From NCBI GenBank assembly GCA_009744235.1, contig WPHV01000001.1, forward strand, positions 124,001-188,000: a stretch of DNA of 64,000 nucleotides, given 5' to 3'. This document shows, in pieces, positions 47,201 through 55,153 of the stretch. The notes beneath the pieces were generated by a model. That model was not told the DNA's origin and did no database searches. It saw nothing but the letters and a program-made list of their open reading frames with translations. This DNA is from Gillisella vitis. Lineage in GTDB: Bacteria > Pseudomonadota > Alphaproteobacteria > Rhizobiales > Rhizobiaceae. Made by a program: the position numbers and the translations under genes. Position 1 is the stretch's first letter; the number at the start of each line of letters is the position of its first letter.

Positions 47201-47923
47201 TCATTGCAGCCCAACCGGATCGACAATACCCTGGTTGCAATCAAACTTGGTTGAGCCTGCTGCCTGGATGCGCTCCTGTAGCGGCGTACCGGCATCGCCA
47301 TCGCCAAGTCCTATAGTCAATTCCGTCACAATCCGTCTGTTGCCGTCTTGTTCACAGCTCATTTTGACTCGCCGTCCAGCACCCGTACCAAAGCTGGCAT
47401 CAAACGCCGTCTGCACATCTTCCTGGGTGACCGTCTTGCCCACATTGGCGGCAAACAGACCGTTGACCGCCGAACCGTTCAGGGTCTCGATCAGCGCGAT
47501 CGCCTCGGCAAAATAGTCTTGCTGACCAAGACCGGTGCAGGTGCCATGCTTGATCCATTCATGCCGTTCCAGGGCTGACTGTGTGCCGGGCATCACCCGG
47601 TCCAGCGCCTGACGAGTGGAAGCAGACAGTGTCACTTCCGGCAGATCGGTCCAGCGGCTTTTCTTGTCGGCATCGATATCGGCCTGATCAACACCGCAAT
47701 AGTTCTGGCGCATCGGCCACAGCCCATGCAGGGTAAAATGGCTGGCATCATAGCGGTCCGCCGTCTGGCTCTTGCATTCCGGCTTGTCCGGCTTGGTCTC
47801 GCAAAAACCCGGTTGCCAACTGACGGCCAGAATGCTGGTCGTTCTGCCTTTTTCCGCTGCGAAAGACGGATGACAGGTCACAAAGACCGCCGCAGCCAGA
47901 CCCAGATAGTGAAAATGCTTCAT
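47201..47923 (-). CDS. Secreted ribonuclease T2
   Basis: A 240-residue periplasmic or secreted endoribonuclease. Signal peptide (MKHFHYLGLAAAVFVTCHPSFAA), then the two catalytic segments: CAS I FTLHGLWP at 63-70 with H66, and CAS II HEWIKHGTC at 121-129 with H121 and H126. Cysteines at C41, C50, C76 and C129 fit the disulfides of the family. T2 enzymes degrade RNA to 3'-nucleotides through 2',3'-cyclic intermediates and could scavenge nucleotides or phosphate. It lies upstream of ettA on the same strand, with a 146-bp gap. Confidence 0.92.
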   Translation of the reverse strand: MKHFHYLGLAAAVFVTCHPSFAAEKGRTTSILAVSWQPGFCETKPDKPECKSQTADRYDASHFTLHGLWPMRQNYCGVDQADIDADKKSRWTDLPEVTLSASTRQALDRVMPGTQSALERHEWIKHGTCTGLGQQDYFAEAIALIETLNGSAVNGLFAANVGKTVTQEDVQTAFDASFGTGAGRRVKMSCEQDGNRRIVTELTIGLGDGDAGTPLQERIQAAGSTKFDCNQGIVDPVGLQ

Positions 47924-48109
47924 GATGCTCTCTCTCCGAATCGCTTAAGGTCTTCATGGAACGGTTGAAACAGGCTTGCAACCTTGAATAACGGTATGAA
48001 CCTGCCTTTCAGCAATTGCACTTGGCAGCAAAATCACGTCATTTTTCGGGGCAGAACGAGTTGAGACTCGCGATACACCATTCGCGTTCGGCACTATCGG
48101 GAGGACGGC

Positions 48110-49060
48110 ATGTTTGACGAAACGCATTACCTGCAAAGGCCGGATGGCGCCCGGATCGCCTACCACTACCATCAGGCAACGGATGGGCAGGCCATTCTGC
48201 TCGTCAATCACGGGCTGATCGAACATTCGCGCCGTTATCGCCGCTTTGCCGCCTTCATGGCCGCCTCGGGCTTTCACGTTTACGCCCATGACCACCGTGG
48301 ACACGGAGAAACCCAGGCCCCGAATGCGCCGCTTGGCCGCTTTGCGCGAAAGAATGGGGTGTCACTGGTGATCGACGATGCCAAGGCAATCCGCGATCTG
48401 GCCAGTGCCAACCATCCAGGCCTGCCAGTTCTGCTGTTCGGTCATTCCATGGGCGGGCTGATCGCTTTGCGCACTGCCACGGAGTTCCCGGAAAGCTTTC
48501 AGGCGCTGGCGGTGTGGAATTCCAATTTCAACAACGGCATCGAGACCCGGTTCGCCCGGCTGGTTCTGAAGATCGAGCGGGCCTTGAAAGGGTCTGACGT
48601 GCCAAGCCTGCTGATGGCCAAGGCAACCTTCGAGGCCTGGGGCAAGTCCGTATCCGGCAGGCGCACTCTGTTCGATTGGCTGAGCCGCGATGACGCGGAA
48701 GTCGATCTCTACGCCAATGATCCACTCTGCCGGTTTCAGGCCAGCAATTCCCTATGGATGGACGTGCTTGACCTGACGGCGCAGACCGCCACCCTGCCCC
48801 GCCTTGCCCGGCTGCGGGCCGACCTGCCCATTCATCTGGTCGGCGGCGGGCAGGACCCGGCCACCAAGGGCGGCGAGGCCACCCGCGCACTGGACCACCG
48901 CCTGCGGCAATCCGGTTTGACCGATGTCACGCTGACCCTTTATCCGGCCATGCGGCATGAAACGCTCAACGAAATTGGTCGTGACGAGGCCATGACGACG
49001 TTTCGGGATTGGGCGCGAAAGGCGCTGGGGCTAGAGACTGTTCATTCCGGTTTGGAATGA
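48110..49060 (+). CDS. Alpha/beta hydrolase, lysophospholipase / monoglyceride lipase-like
   Basis: A 316-residue cytoplasmic hydrolase of the Hydrolase_4 (serine aminopeptidase S33/lysophospholipase) group. The nucleophile elbow is LLFGHSMGGLIAL. The oxyanion region is LLVNHGLIEHSRRYRRFAAFM followed by YAHDHRGHGET. The acid and histidine are expected near VGGGQDPAT and YPAMRHETLNEI, where GGxDP and RHE patterns are seen. Probable substrates are lysophospholipids or monoacylglycerols (family knowledge). Followed after about 76 bp by an EamA transporter on the same strand. Confidence 0.87.
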   Translation: MFDETHYLQRPDGARIAYHYHQATDGQAILLVNHGLIEHSRRYRRFAAFMAASGFHVYAHDHRGHGETQAPNAPLGRFARKNGVSLVIDDAKAIRDLASANHPGLPVLLFGHSMGGLIALRTATEFPESFQALAVWNSNFNNGIETRFARLVLKIERALKGSDVPSLLMAKATFEAWGKSVSGRRTLFDWLSRDDAEVDLYANDPLCRFQASNSLWMDVLDLTAQTATLPRLARLRADLPIHLVGGGQDPATKGGEATRALDHRLRQSGLTDVTLTLYPAMRHETLNEIGRDEAMTTFRDWARKALGLETVHSGLE

Positions 49061-49136
49061 CCCTATAACAGAAAGTCACGTGCCGCCGGGCATGATGGAC
49101 GGTATAGACAGACGATCAAAAGCGAGACAATTCCGC

Positions 49137-50108
49137 ATGTCCACTCCACCGCGCGCCCCTTCAGGCACATCCAGCCAAGCGCCGCTTTTCTCCGGCGTCA
49201 CGTTCGGACTTGGCATGATGGTCCTGTCGGTACTGGTCACGCCGCTGGTGGATGTGTTTTCCAAGCTGGCAACGCAAACCATGCCTGCTGCCGAAATCAG
49301 CCTTGCCCGGTTTTTCTTTCAGATCCTTTTCATGCTTCCCGTGCTGATGATACGCCGCACATGGCTGAAACTGTCCTGGTCCAACACACGACTGCATATG
49401 ATCCGTGGGGGGGTGCTCTGCCTGTCGATGCTGACCTTTGTCACCGCGCTCAGGACCATGGAAGTGGCCGATGCCGTGGCAATCTTTTTCGTCGAGCCGA
49501 TCATCCTGACGATCTTGAGCGGCATTATCCTCAAGGAAAAAATCGGCTGGCGCCGCTACCTCGCCTGTGGCACCGGATTTATCGGCGCCATGCTGGTGGT
49601 GCAGCCCAGCTTCCAGGAAGTCGGCGCTGTCGCCTTCCTGCCGATCATCGCCGCCTTTTGCATCGCCATTTTTGCAATTTTGACGCGGCTATTGTCGCGC
49701 CATCAGGACCCGTTCGTCATGCAGGTGGAAACCGGCTGCTGGGCCATGGTGTTTTGCACCATCATGATCGCCATAGGCCAGACAATGAACCTCGCCATGT
49801 TCGATCTGGTCCAGCCTGACATGACCGGCACCATCTGGCTCGTCTGCACCGGGGCCACCGCCGCCGTGGGCGGTGTGCTGGGCGTGTTTGCCTATCGCGC
49901 CGCACCACCCTCGATGCTCGCGCCGCTGCAATATCTGGAAATCGTCACCGCCACCCTGTTTGGCTGGCTGGTCTTCCATGACCTGCCGGATGCCCTGAAA
50001 TGGCTGGGCATCGCCATCATCATCGGCTCCGGCCTCACCATCATCTGGCGGGAGCGCAAACATGCGTCCAGGCCTGTTTCCGACAGCAGCGGGCCGCCAC
50101 AACCTTAA
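49137..50108 (+). CDS. DMT-superfamily (EamA) transporter
   Basis: A protein of about 323 residues with ten predicted membrane helices in two EamA repeats; the first repeat ends near EPIILTILSGIILKEKIGWRRY and the second near YLEIVTATLFGWLVFHDLP, both typical repeat ends. Family members export metabolites or take up small solutes; substrate not evident. The start is unsettled: ATG at 49137 is used here; in-frame ATG at 49092 and GTG at 49080 are upstream, with weak ribosome sites. A thiamine-diphosphate enzyme begins 31 bp downstream and is probably co-transcribed. Confidence 0.82.
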   Translation: MSTPPRAPSGTSSQAPLFSGVTFGLGMMVLSVLVTPLVDVFSKLATQTMPAAEISLARFFFQILFMLPVLMIRRTWLKLSWSNTRLHMIRGGVLCLSMLTFVTALRTMEVADAVAIFFVEPIILTILSGIILKEKIGWRRYLACGTGFIGAMLVVQPSFQEVGAVAFLPIIAAFCIAIFAILTRLLSRHQDPFVMQVETGCWAMVFCTIMIAIGQTMNLAMFDLVQPDMTGTIWLVCTGATAAVGGVLGVFAYRAAPPSMLAPLQYLEIVTATLFGWLVFHDLPDALKWLGIAIIIGSGLTIIWRERKHASRPVSDSSGPPQP

Positions 50109-50139
50109 ATTCGGCCAAACCACATCCAAGGATTACGCG

Positions 50140-51792
50140 ATGAAAAGAACCGGCGGACAATTGATCGTTGAAGCCCTGAAGGCCAATGGCGTGAAGCGCG
50201 TCGCCTGCGTGCCCGGCGAAAGCTATCTGGCGGTGCTGGACGCGCTGGTCGATAGCCAGATTGAAACCGTCGTCTGCCGCCAGGAAGGCGGGGCTACGAT
50301 GATGGCCGATTGCTGGGGCCGGTTAACCGGCGAGCCCGGCATTTGCATGGTAACGCGCGGTCCCGGCGCCACAAATGCCTCGGCGGGCCTGCATATCGCC
50401 CGGCAGGATTCGGTGCCGATGATCCTGTTTATCGGACAGGTCGCCCGCGACATGCGCGAACGCGAGGCGTTTCAGGAAGTCGAATACCGTCGCGCCTTTA
50501 CCGAATTTGCCAAATGGGTCGGCGAGATCGATGATGTCGCCCGCATCCCGGAATTTGTCAGCCGCGCCTTTGCGGTCGCCACCTCCGGGCGTCCCGGTCC
50601 CGTGGTGCTGACCCTGCCGGAAGATGTGCTGGTGGAAGAGGCGGACGCGCCAGAAGCCCGCCCCTATATGCCGGTGGACGCGCATCCCGGCCCTAGCCAG
50701 ATCGCTGCGCTTGGTGCGATGCTGGAAAAGGCGGAGCGCCCGCTGGTCATTCTCGGAGGCACCCGCTGGGATGAGGCCTCGGTGAAGGCGTTTGAAGATT
50801 TTGCCGCGCAATGGAAACTGCCGGTCGGCTGCTCCTTCCGCCGCCAGATGCTGTTTGACCATCTGCATCCCAATTACGCGGGCGATGTCGGCATCGGCAT
50901 CAATCCGGCGCTTGCGAAAGAGGTGAAAGAAGCCGATCTCATCCTGTTGCTGGGCGGGCGTTTTTCAGAAATGCCATCGTCCTCCTACACGCTGATGGAC
51001 ATCCCCTACCCCAAGCAAAAGCTGGTGCATGTCTATCCCGACCCGTCAGAGCTTGGCCGAGTCTATCGCCCGGATCTGGCGATCTGCGCCAGTCCGAAGG
51101 ATTTTGTCGCCGCTCTGGTAAGCCTCAAAGTACCAGCCTCGCCGGTTTGGGCCGAGCGGACAAAAGCCATGCATGCCGCCTATCTGACCTGGTCCACGCC
51201 GCCTAAGACCGGACCCGGTGCCGTGCAGATGGGACCGATCATGGAATGGATCGAAGCCAATACCGCGAAAGTCGCGGTCTTCACCAATGGCGCGGGCAAT
51301 TACGCCACATGGCTGCACCGCTTCCATCGTTTTCAGGGCTACAACACCCAGGCAGCCCCCACCTCCGGCTCGATGGGGTACGGCCTGCCCGCTGCCGTGG
51401 CCGCCAAGGCGCAGTTTCCCGAACGTGAAGTGATCTGCTTTGCCGGAGACGGCTGCTTCATGATGCACGGGCAGGAATTCATCACTGCCGTGCGCTACAA
51501 TCTGCCGATCATCGTTTTGCTGATCAACAACAGCACCTATGGCACGATCCGCATGCATCAGGAGCGCGAATACCCGGGCCGCATCAGCGCCACCGATCTG
51601 GTGAACCCGGATTTCAAGGCCTTTGCGCAGGCCTATGGCGGACATGGAGAGCTGGTGGAAAAGACTGAGGATTTCGCGGCGGCGTTTAAGCGGGCCCGCG
51701 CTTCTGGCAAACCGTCGATCATCGAAATCAAGCTGGATGCAGAAGCAATTACGCCGACCCGCACGCTGACACAGATCAGGGAGAAGAGCTGA
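50140..51792 (+). CDS. Thiamine diphosphate-binding enzyme, acetolactate synthase-like
   Basis: A 550-residue cytoplasmic enzyme with the three-domain layout of the POX/AHAS group: N-terminal pyrimidine-binding domain with catalytic Glu in VVCRQEGGATMMAD, central domain (SQIAALGAMLEKAERPLVILGG), and C-terminal PP domain with GDGCFMMHGQEFITAVRYNLPIIVLLINNSTYG, the GDG-N thiamine/Mg motif. The reaction is not certain: biosynthetic AHAS is usually next to ilvN, which is absent here, so a catabolic decarboxylase or carboligase is more likely. ATG at 50140 follows AAGGA. Shares direction with the EamA transporter, suggesting a substrate-transport link. Confidence 0.85.
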   Translation: MKRTGGQLIVEALKANGVKRVACVPGESYLAVLDALVDSQIETVVCRQEGGATMMADCWGRLTGEPGICMVTRGPGATNASAGLHIARQDSVPMILFIGQVARDMREREAFQEVEYRRAFTEFAKWVGEIDDVARIPEFVSRAFAVATSGRPGPVVLTLPEDVLVEEADAPEARPYMPVDAHPGPSQIAALGAMLEKAERPLVILGGTRWDEASVKAFEDFAAQWKLPVGCSFRRQMLFDHLHPNYAGDVGIGINPALAKEVKEADLILLLGGRFSEMPSSSYTLMDIPYPKQKLVHVYPDPSELGRVYRPDLAICASPKDFVAALVSLKVPASPVWAERTKAMHAAYLTWSTPPKTGPGAVQMGPIMEWIEANTAKVAVFTNGAGNYATWLHRFHRFQGYNTQAAPTSGSMGYGLPAAVAAKAQFPEREVICFAGDGCFMMHGQEFITAVRYNLPIIVLLINNSTYGTIRMHQEREYPGRISATDLVNPDFKAFAQAYGGHGELVEKTEDFAAAFKRARASGKPSIIEIKLDAEAITPTRTLTQIREKS

Positions 51793-51801
51793 GGACGGAA
51801 G

Positions 51802-51859
51802 CGGCCACCGGGAACACAAGCAGACACCACTTCAGCTACTGCTGGTGTTCCCGTGGCCG
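51802..51859. terminator. Long inverted repeat at the convergent gene ends
   Basis: Arms of about 21 bp (51802-51822 and 51839-51859) pair with one bulge and one mismatch around a 16-base loop. It could terminate the plus-strand thiamine-diphosphate gene. The right arm encodes the last residues (KRPREHQ) of the minus-strand membrane protein. No T-run. Confidence 0.55.
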
Positions 51860-52333
51860 TTTGAGAACAAGAACCAAACCGAGTAGCGCGGATAGCGAAA
51901 AGCTGATGATAAACGCAATATAGAACAAATATCCGTTTTCATAATGTAAGCCCACATCCCTACCGCAGGCGACATCCTGCGTAAGGATATTGGAAAGCGA
52001 GCTGAAAAAATAATCTAAAATGAGGTTGGCTCCGCCGTGCAAAATCGACCCCGTTACAAAGTCGAATAAAAAATAATACAGAAGAGCCATTAGAAAACAT
52101 AGATCAGGTATCAAAAGCCATTTTTCATATTTTAAAACAGCAGAAACAAATGAGGTCAGAAGATACAACAAAACCCCATAAAATAAGAAGGATTTTTCCT
52201 GAAACCAGGAGATATCCGTGGTTAGATGACAAGTCGCGTAATAACCTTGTGGGTAGTAAACAGACAGTACGAACGCACACAGCGCAAAAAATCTAAGAAG
52301 TAAGTTAACCCTGGAATTCAATAAGGAAGCCAT
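51836..52333 (-). CDS. Unrecognised four-helix membrane protein A (paralogue of the next gene)
   Basis: A 165-residue protein of no family I recognise. Predicted helices are at about 11-27, 48-67, 72-92 and 134-157. Two cysteines fall in loops that would lie on the same side of the membrane: C35 in QGYYATC and C123 in VACGRDVGLHYENGYLFY. The neighbour at 52446-52958 has the same layout and motifs (YGYYSRC; PCNADVVFHYQWGYLFY), so they are tandem paralogues. The pair is markedly AT-richer than its surroundings, hinting at transfer. The last codons lie in an inverted repeat. Start ATG at 52333 follows GGCGGAT, a weak site. Confidence 0.65.
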   Translation of the reverse strand: MASLLNSRVNLLLRFFALCAFVLSVYYPQGYYATCHLTTDISWFQEKSFLFYGVLLYLLTSFVSAVLKYEKWLLIPDLCFLMALLYYFLFDFVTGSILHGGANLILDYFFSSLSNILTQDVACGRDVGLHYENGYLFYIAFIISFSLSALLGLVLVLKRPREHQQ

Positions 52334-52445
52334 AATATTATCCGCCGATAAAATCAGTTAGACATGAAATCCCCTCACCGCAAGGAAAAGCACTTCAACG
52401 CCGAATTAGACATCTCCAAAAGGGCTAATCCAAACAAGTAGGTGA

Positions 52446-52958
52446 TCAATTCTTTTCATGTCGCCGATCGGATAGGAATACAATTAAACCCAGAATCGTC
52501 GATAAAAAGAAACTGCTAACGGCAAGAACATAGAAGAGATAGCCCCACTGATAATGGAATACGACGTCGGCATTGCATGGACCTCTGCCCGTCAGCGAAT
52601 CCTCTATATTTCCAAATATTTCAGATAAAACTCCATGCACCAAAGGCATGAGTATTTCGATTACAACAACATGTTTAACAATAAAAACACAGAAAATAAC
52701 ATCGGTAATTAAAAATAAATATCCTTTAATAAAATATTCAGCCATCAAAGATGAAAAAAGATAAAAAATCAAAACATAAAAATAAATTGAATAAACTGAT
52801 AAAATTGTAAACGGGCTTTCTGATTCACACCTGGAATAATATCCGTAAGGAATAAGTGCACACAAGGCTGAAGATACAAAAGTCCATATCTTCAGAAAAA
52901 AACGGGTTTTAGGATCAACAAAAACTGACAACTGCATCTCCTTTTGCAACAAAGGCAT
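52446..52958 (-). CDS. Unrecognised four-helix membrane protein B (paralogue of the previous gene)
   Basis: A 170-residue paralogue of the downstream gene. Predicted helices are at about 22-38, 51-72, 79-100 and 138-162. Conserved with protein A are the PYGYYSRC segment (C44), the PCNADVVFHYQWGYLFY segment (C128) and the short basic C-terminus. The paired cysteines suggest a disulfide on the outer face. Codon use is AT-biased. Two starts are possible: ATG at 52958 without a clear ribosome site, or ATG at 52937 with GGAG directly abutting it. A gap of 112 bp separates the two genes, which may be one operon. Function unknown. Confidence 0.62.
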   Translation of the reverse strand: MPLLQKEMQLSVFVDPKTRFFLKIWTFVSSALCALIPYGYYSRCESESPFTILSVYSIYFYVLIFYLFSSLMAEYFIKGYLFLITDVIFCVFIVKHVVVIEILMPLVHGVLSEIFGNIEDSLTGRGPCNADVVFHYQWGYLFYVLAVSSFFLSTILGLIVFLSDRRHEKN

Positions 52959-52981
52959 GATGGAGTGCTACGATTTAAGAA

Positions 52982-53016
52982 GGACACTTTTGCCTCGTGT
53001 AGAAGCAGAAGTGTCC
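52982..53016 (-). terminator. Terminator after the RidA gene
   Basis: GGACACTT/AAGTGTCC arms with inner TTTTGC/GCAGAA partial pairing; on the minus strand followed by TTCTTAAATC. Lies 55 bp downstream of the RidA stop and upstream of membrane gene B. Confidence 0.65.
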
Positions 53017-53070
53017 ATCTAAAGACTTTATGGAATTAACGAGAGCCCATAAGCGGCTTGTAAAAGCCCC

Positions 53071-53412
53071 TTAAATCGCAGCCGTCACGATGAACTCGAC
53101 CTTGTAATCCGGCGTTGCCAAAGCAGCTTCGCTGGTGGCGCGGGCCGGTGGGTTGGCGGGGTCGATCCAGGCTTCCCAGACAGCGTTCATTTCAGCGAAA
53201 GTCGACATGTCGGAGAGGTAGATGATGGTTTGCAGGATCTTCGACTTGTCGGAACCGGCAGCGGCCAGCAGGCGATCCACTTCGGCCAGCGCCGACTTGG
53301 ACTGTTCGGTGACACCCGTGCCTTCACCGACTTGACCGGCCAGATAGACCGTATTGCCGTGGACGACAGCACCGCTCATACGCTTGCCGGGCTCGATACG
53401 CTTGATGGACAT
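53071..53412 (-). CDS. RidA-family (YjgF/YER057c/UK114) imine/enamine deaminase
   Basis: A 113-residue single-domain protein. RidA enzymes hydrolyse reactive enamine/imine intermediates from PLP enzymes such as serine/threonine dehydratase. Family features seen are GNTVYLAGQVG, SALAEVDRLLAAAGSDKSKILQTIIYL and the C-terminal PPARATSEAALATPDYKVEFIVTAA, with the Arg that contacts substrate carboxylate in RATSE. Length is slightly short of the usual 125-130, so it is probably one of the non-archetypal Rid subgroups. Ribosome site AAGGAG precedes the ATG. Separated from the upstream DUF442 gene by a terminator. Confidence 0.9.
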   Translation of the reverse strand: MSIKRIEPGKRMSGAVVHGNTVYLAGQVGEGTGVTEQSKSALAEVDRLLAAAGSDKSKILQTIIYLSDMSTFAEMNAVWEAWIDPANPPARATSEAALATPDYKVEFIVTAAI

Positions 53413-53444
53413 GGAAAATCTCCTTGAGGTTATGAAACACGAAA

Positions 53445-53468
53445 ACGCTGCGGACTTTGCCGCAGCGT
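53445..53468 (-). terminator. Terminator between the DUF442 gene and RidA gene
   Basis: Perfect 9-bp stem ACGCTGCGG/CCGCAGCGT with 6-base loop; minus strand followed by TTTTCG, plus strand by a later TTTTTTT run. Confidence 0.75.
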
Positions 53469-53487
53469 GGGTAGTTTTTTTGAACGT

Positions 53488-53823
53488 TTAACGCTGGCGC
53501 AGGCTATGTTCGTAGGTCGCCGTGGAGCGGGCGCCGGAGCGGCAATAGCCAAGCATCGGACGCTCCAGATCATCCAGCGCGTCCACCATGGCGGCGACGG
53601 CATCCGGCGTCACCCCCATCGGGCCAACCGGAATATGGCGGATGGCAAGTCCAAGTTCCTCGGCCCGCGCAGCAATAGCGGTAAAATCCGGCTGACCGGG
53701 CTCTTCGCCATCCGGGCGATGGCAAACGATGGATTTGAAGCCCAGCGCCTTGATATCATCCAGATCCTCGAGACTGATCTGACCGCTGACGGAATATTCC
53801 TCGTTGATCGGCCTGATATTCAT
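53488..53823 (-). CDS. DUF442/TIGR01244-family protein with cysteine phosphatase/sulfurtransferase loop
   Basis: A 111-residue cytoplasmic protein. It starts MNIRPINEEYSVSGQIS and ends near the catalytic loop GYCRSGARSTA, the cysteine-phosphatase-like loop of this family. Related domains occur fused to beta-lactamase-fold persulfide dioxygenases (Blh) in rhizobial biofilm/sulfide-detox loci, where a role in sulfur transfer or phosphatase activity is proposed; the stand-alone form here has no assigned reaction. The ATG at 53823 gives the usual N-terminus; an upstream in-frame extension overlaps the next gene. Confidence 0.8.
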   Translation of the reverse strand: MNIRPINEEYSVSGQISLEDLDDIKALGFKSIVCHRPDGEEPGQPDFTAIAARAEELGLAIRHIPVGPMGVTPDAVAAMVDALDDLERPMLGYCRSGARSTATYEHSLRQR

Positions 53824-53926
53824 CGTCGCATCCTTTTCAAAACCGGCTGAACCGAAATCGGCCAAACATTTACGATGTGGATACCGGGGCGTCAACGCCG
53901 CAAGCGGCTTACAGACGCACCAGACC

Positions 53927-54757
53927 TCACACGAAGAAGAAATCCAGCCCGAATTCCCGGCTCTCGCCCGGCGCCAACAGGTCAAGTTTGCCGCCCTTGG
54001 CGAGATCGTCACGTCCAACCCAGCGATGCGAGACCGGCTCGATGCCCACCACATTGGCAGGCGCCTGCTGGTTGCGCCAGATTTGCAGGAAGGGCAGGCT
54101 TGCCGTGTCAAAACGCACCACCAGCGTCAGCCCGCCAACCGAGGCGATTGGGCCGAGCCGAAACTCCGCCCAGCCATCCGCGCCCGCCTTGTCGCCGTTG
54201 GCGGCAACGCAGAACACCCCGCCCGGCTCCGCGCCGAAACGCCAGCCGAAACCGCCGTCGTCCAGCATTGCGCCTTCCATCCGCACCGCACCGTCAAAGA
54301 GTTTCGCGGCAATATTCATGTGATACATCAGCATGACGGGAAATGGCGCATGGCCGCTATTTGTGATCCGGTCGCGCAACGCAACAACACCGGTTTCAGC
54401 GTCGATGCGCCAATGGCGCTCCAGAAGCGATTGGCCGCCATCGGCATGGCGCACTGGAATTTCAGCCCGGCATTCGGTGTCGTTCTGGTCAATAATCCTG
54501 GCCGGATGCGATGAAAACGAGCCATGCAGCGGGTAGCGTCGGTCGCTGCCATCGCCAATCGGTTCCGGGTGACGAATATGGTCCGGGCCGCAGGTGAAGA
54601 GAAAACCTTCCAGGGAATGGTCGATACGCGAATCGCCATCATCAGGAATGGCCCGGTGCGGCGAAAGATCGACCCCATTGATGATCAAGGTGCGAATATC
54701 CAGAACCGATGTCGGGTCCAGTTCAACGATCGGTCCCTTGGCTGCCTGTAGCTTCAT
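53927..54757 (-). CDS. Aldose 1-epimerase-like protein (DUF4432 type)
   Basis: A 276-residue protein with a galactose-mutarotase-like fold. Segments seen are GFLFTCGPDHIRHPEP, YPLHGSFSSHPARI (the conserved HG motif where the mutarotase histidine lies), NSGHAPFPVMLMYHMNIA and GIEPVSHRWVGRDD with the acidic residue. DUF4432 proteins are predicted sugar epimerases or isomerases with unknown substrate. Upstream neighbour on the opposite strand is an L,D-transpeptidase; downstream is the DUF442 gene after about 100 bp, so the two may share a transcript. Two 12-13 base direct repeats lie in its promoter region. Confidence 0.78.
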   Translation of the reverse strand: MKLQAAKGPIVELDPTSVLDIRTLIINGVDLSPHRAIPDDGDSRIDHSLEGFLFTCGPDHIRHPEPIGDGSDRRYPLHGSFSSHPARIIDQNDTECRAEIPVRHADGGQSLLERHWRIDAETGVVALRDRITNSGHAPFPVMLMYHMNIAAKLFDGAVRMEGAMLDDGGFGWRFGAEPGGVFCVAANGDKAGADGWAEFRLGPIASVGGLTLVVRFDTASLPFLQIWRNQQAPANVVGIEPVSHRWVGRDDLAKGGKLDLLAPGESREFGLDFFFV

Positions 54758-55153
54758 GATTCGTCTCCTCCTGCAATCCGCACAGCATTAGCGCGCCAAT
54801 GGCGGCCTATGCCATGTCCTACACCGTGTAAAAACGCAGTAGTCCCTGCTTTTACCGTGTAAAACTCTGTTAATTCTGAGGGACTGACGTAATCGCATCG
54901 GTCATCCTGTCGTTCGCTATCTCTTTGTTTATGCAACGATTTTTCCAAACTTGGCTGGGGCCTCTATCTGGAGCGATGCATAAGGGTTTAAGAGTTTCTT
55001 CACTTCGTTTTCATTTTTCCATATTAGCGTCAAAATTACGGTGTCTCAGCGCATGATAAGCAATTGTCCATGCTTTGGCGCAAGCGCCTCGATTTCCCCT
55101 GAACCGGATAGGGTTTGGGGCGTTATGCAAGAAACCAACCGGAAAGATCACCC
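54758..55153. other. Divergent regulatory region between epimerase-like and L,D-transpeptidase genes
   Basis: About 400 bp with no convincing gene. Contains two direct copies of ACCGTGTAAAAC (first copy with one extra A) at 54823 and 54854, 31 bp apart, which also form an imperfect hairpin. The AT-rich stretch at 55000-55040 may hold the transpeptidase promoter. Confidence 0.4.
54823..54865 (+). promoter_or_regulatory. Direct repeat pair, candidate operator
   Basis: ACCGTGTAAAAAC (54823-54835) and ACCGTGTAAAAC (54854-54865) start 31 bp apart, close to three helical turns, on the same DNA face. They lie 66-108 bp upstream of the epimerase-like gene. Confidence 0.45.
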
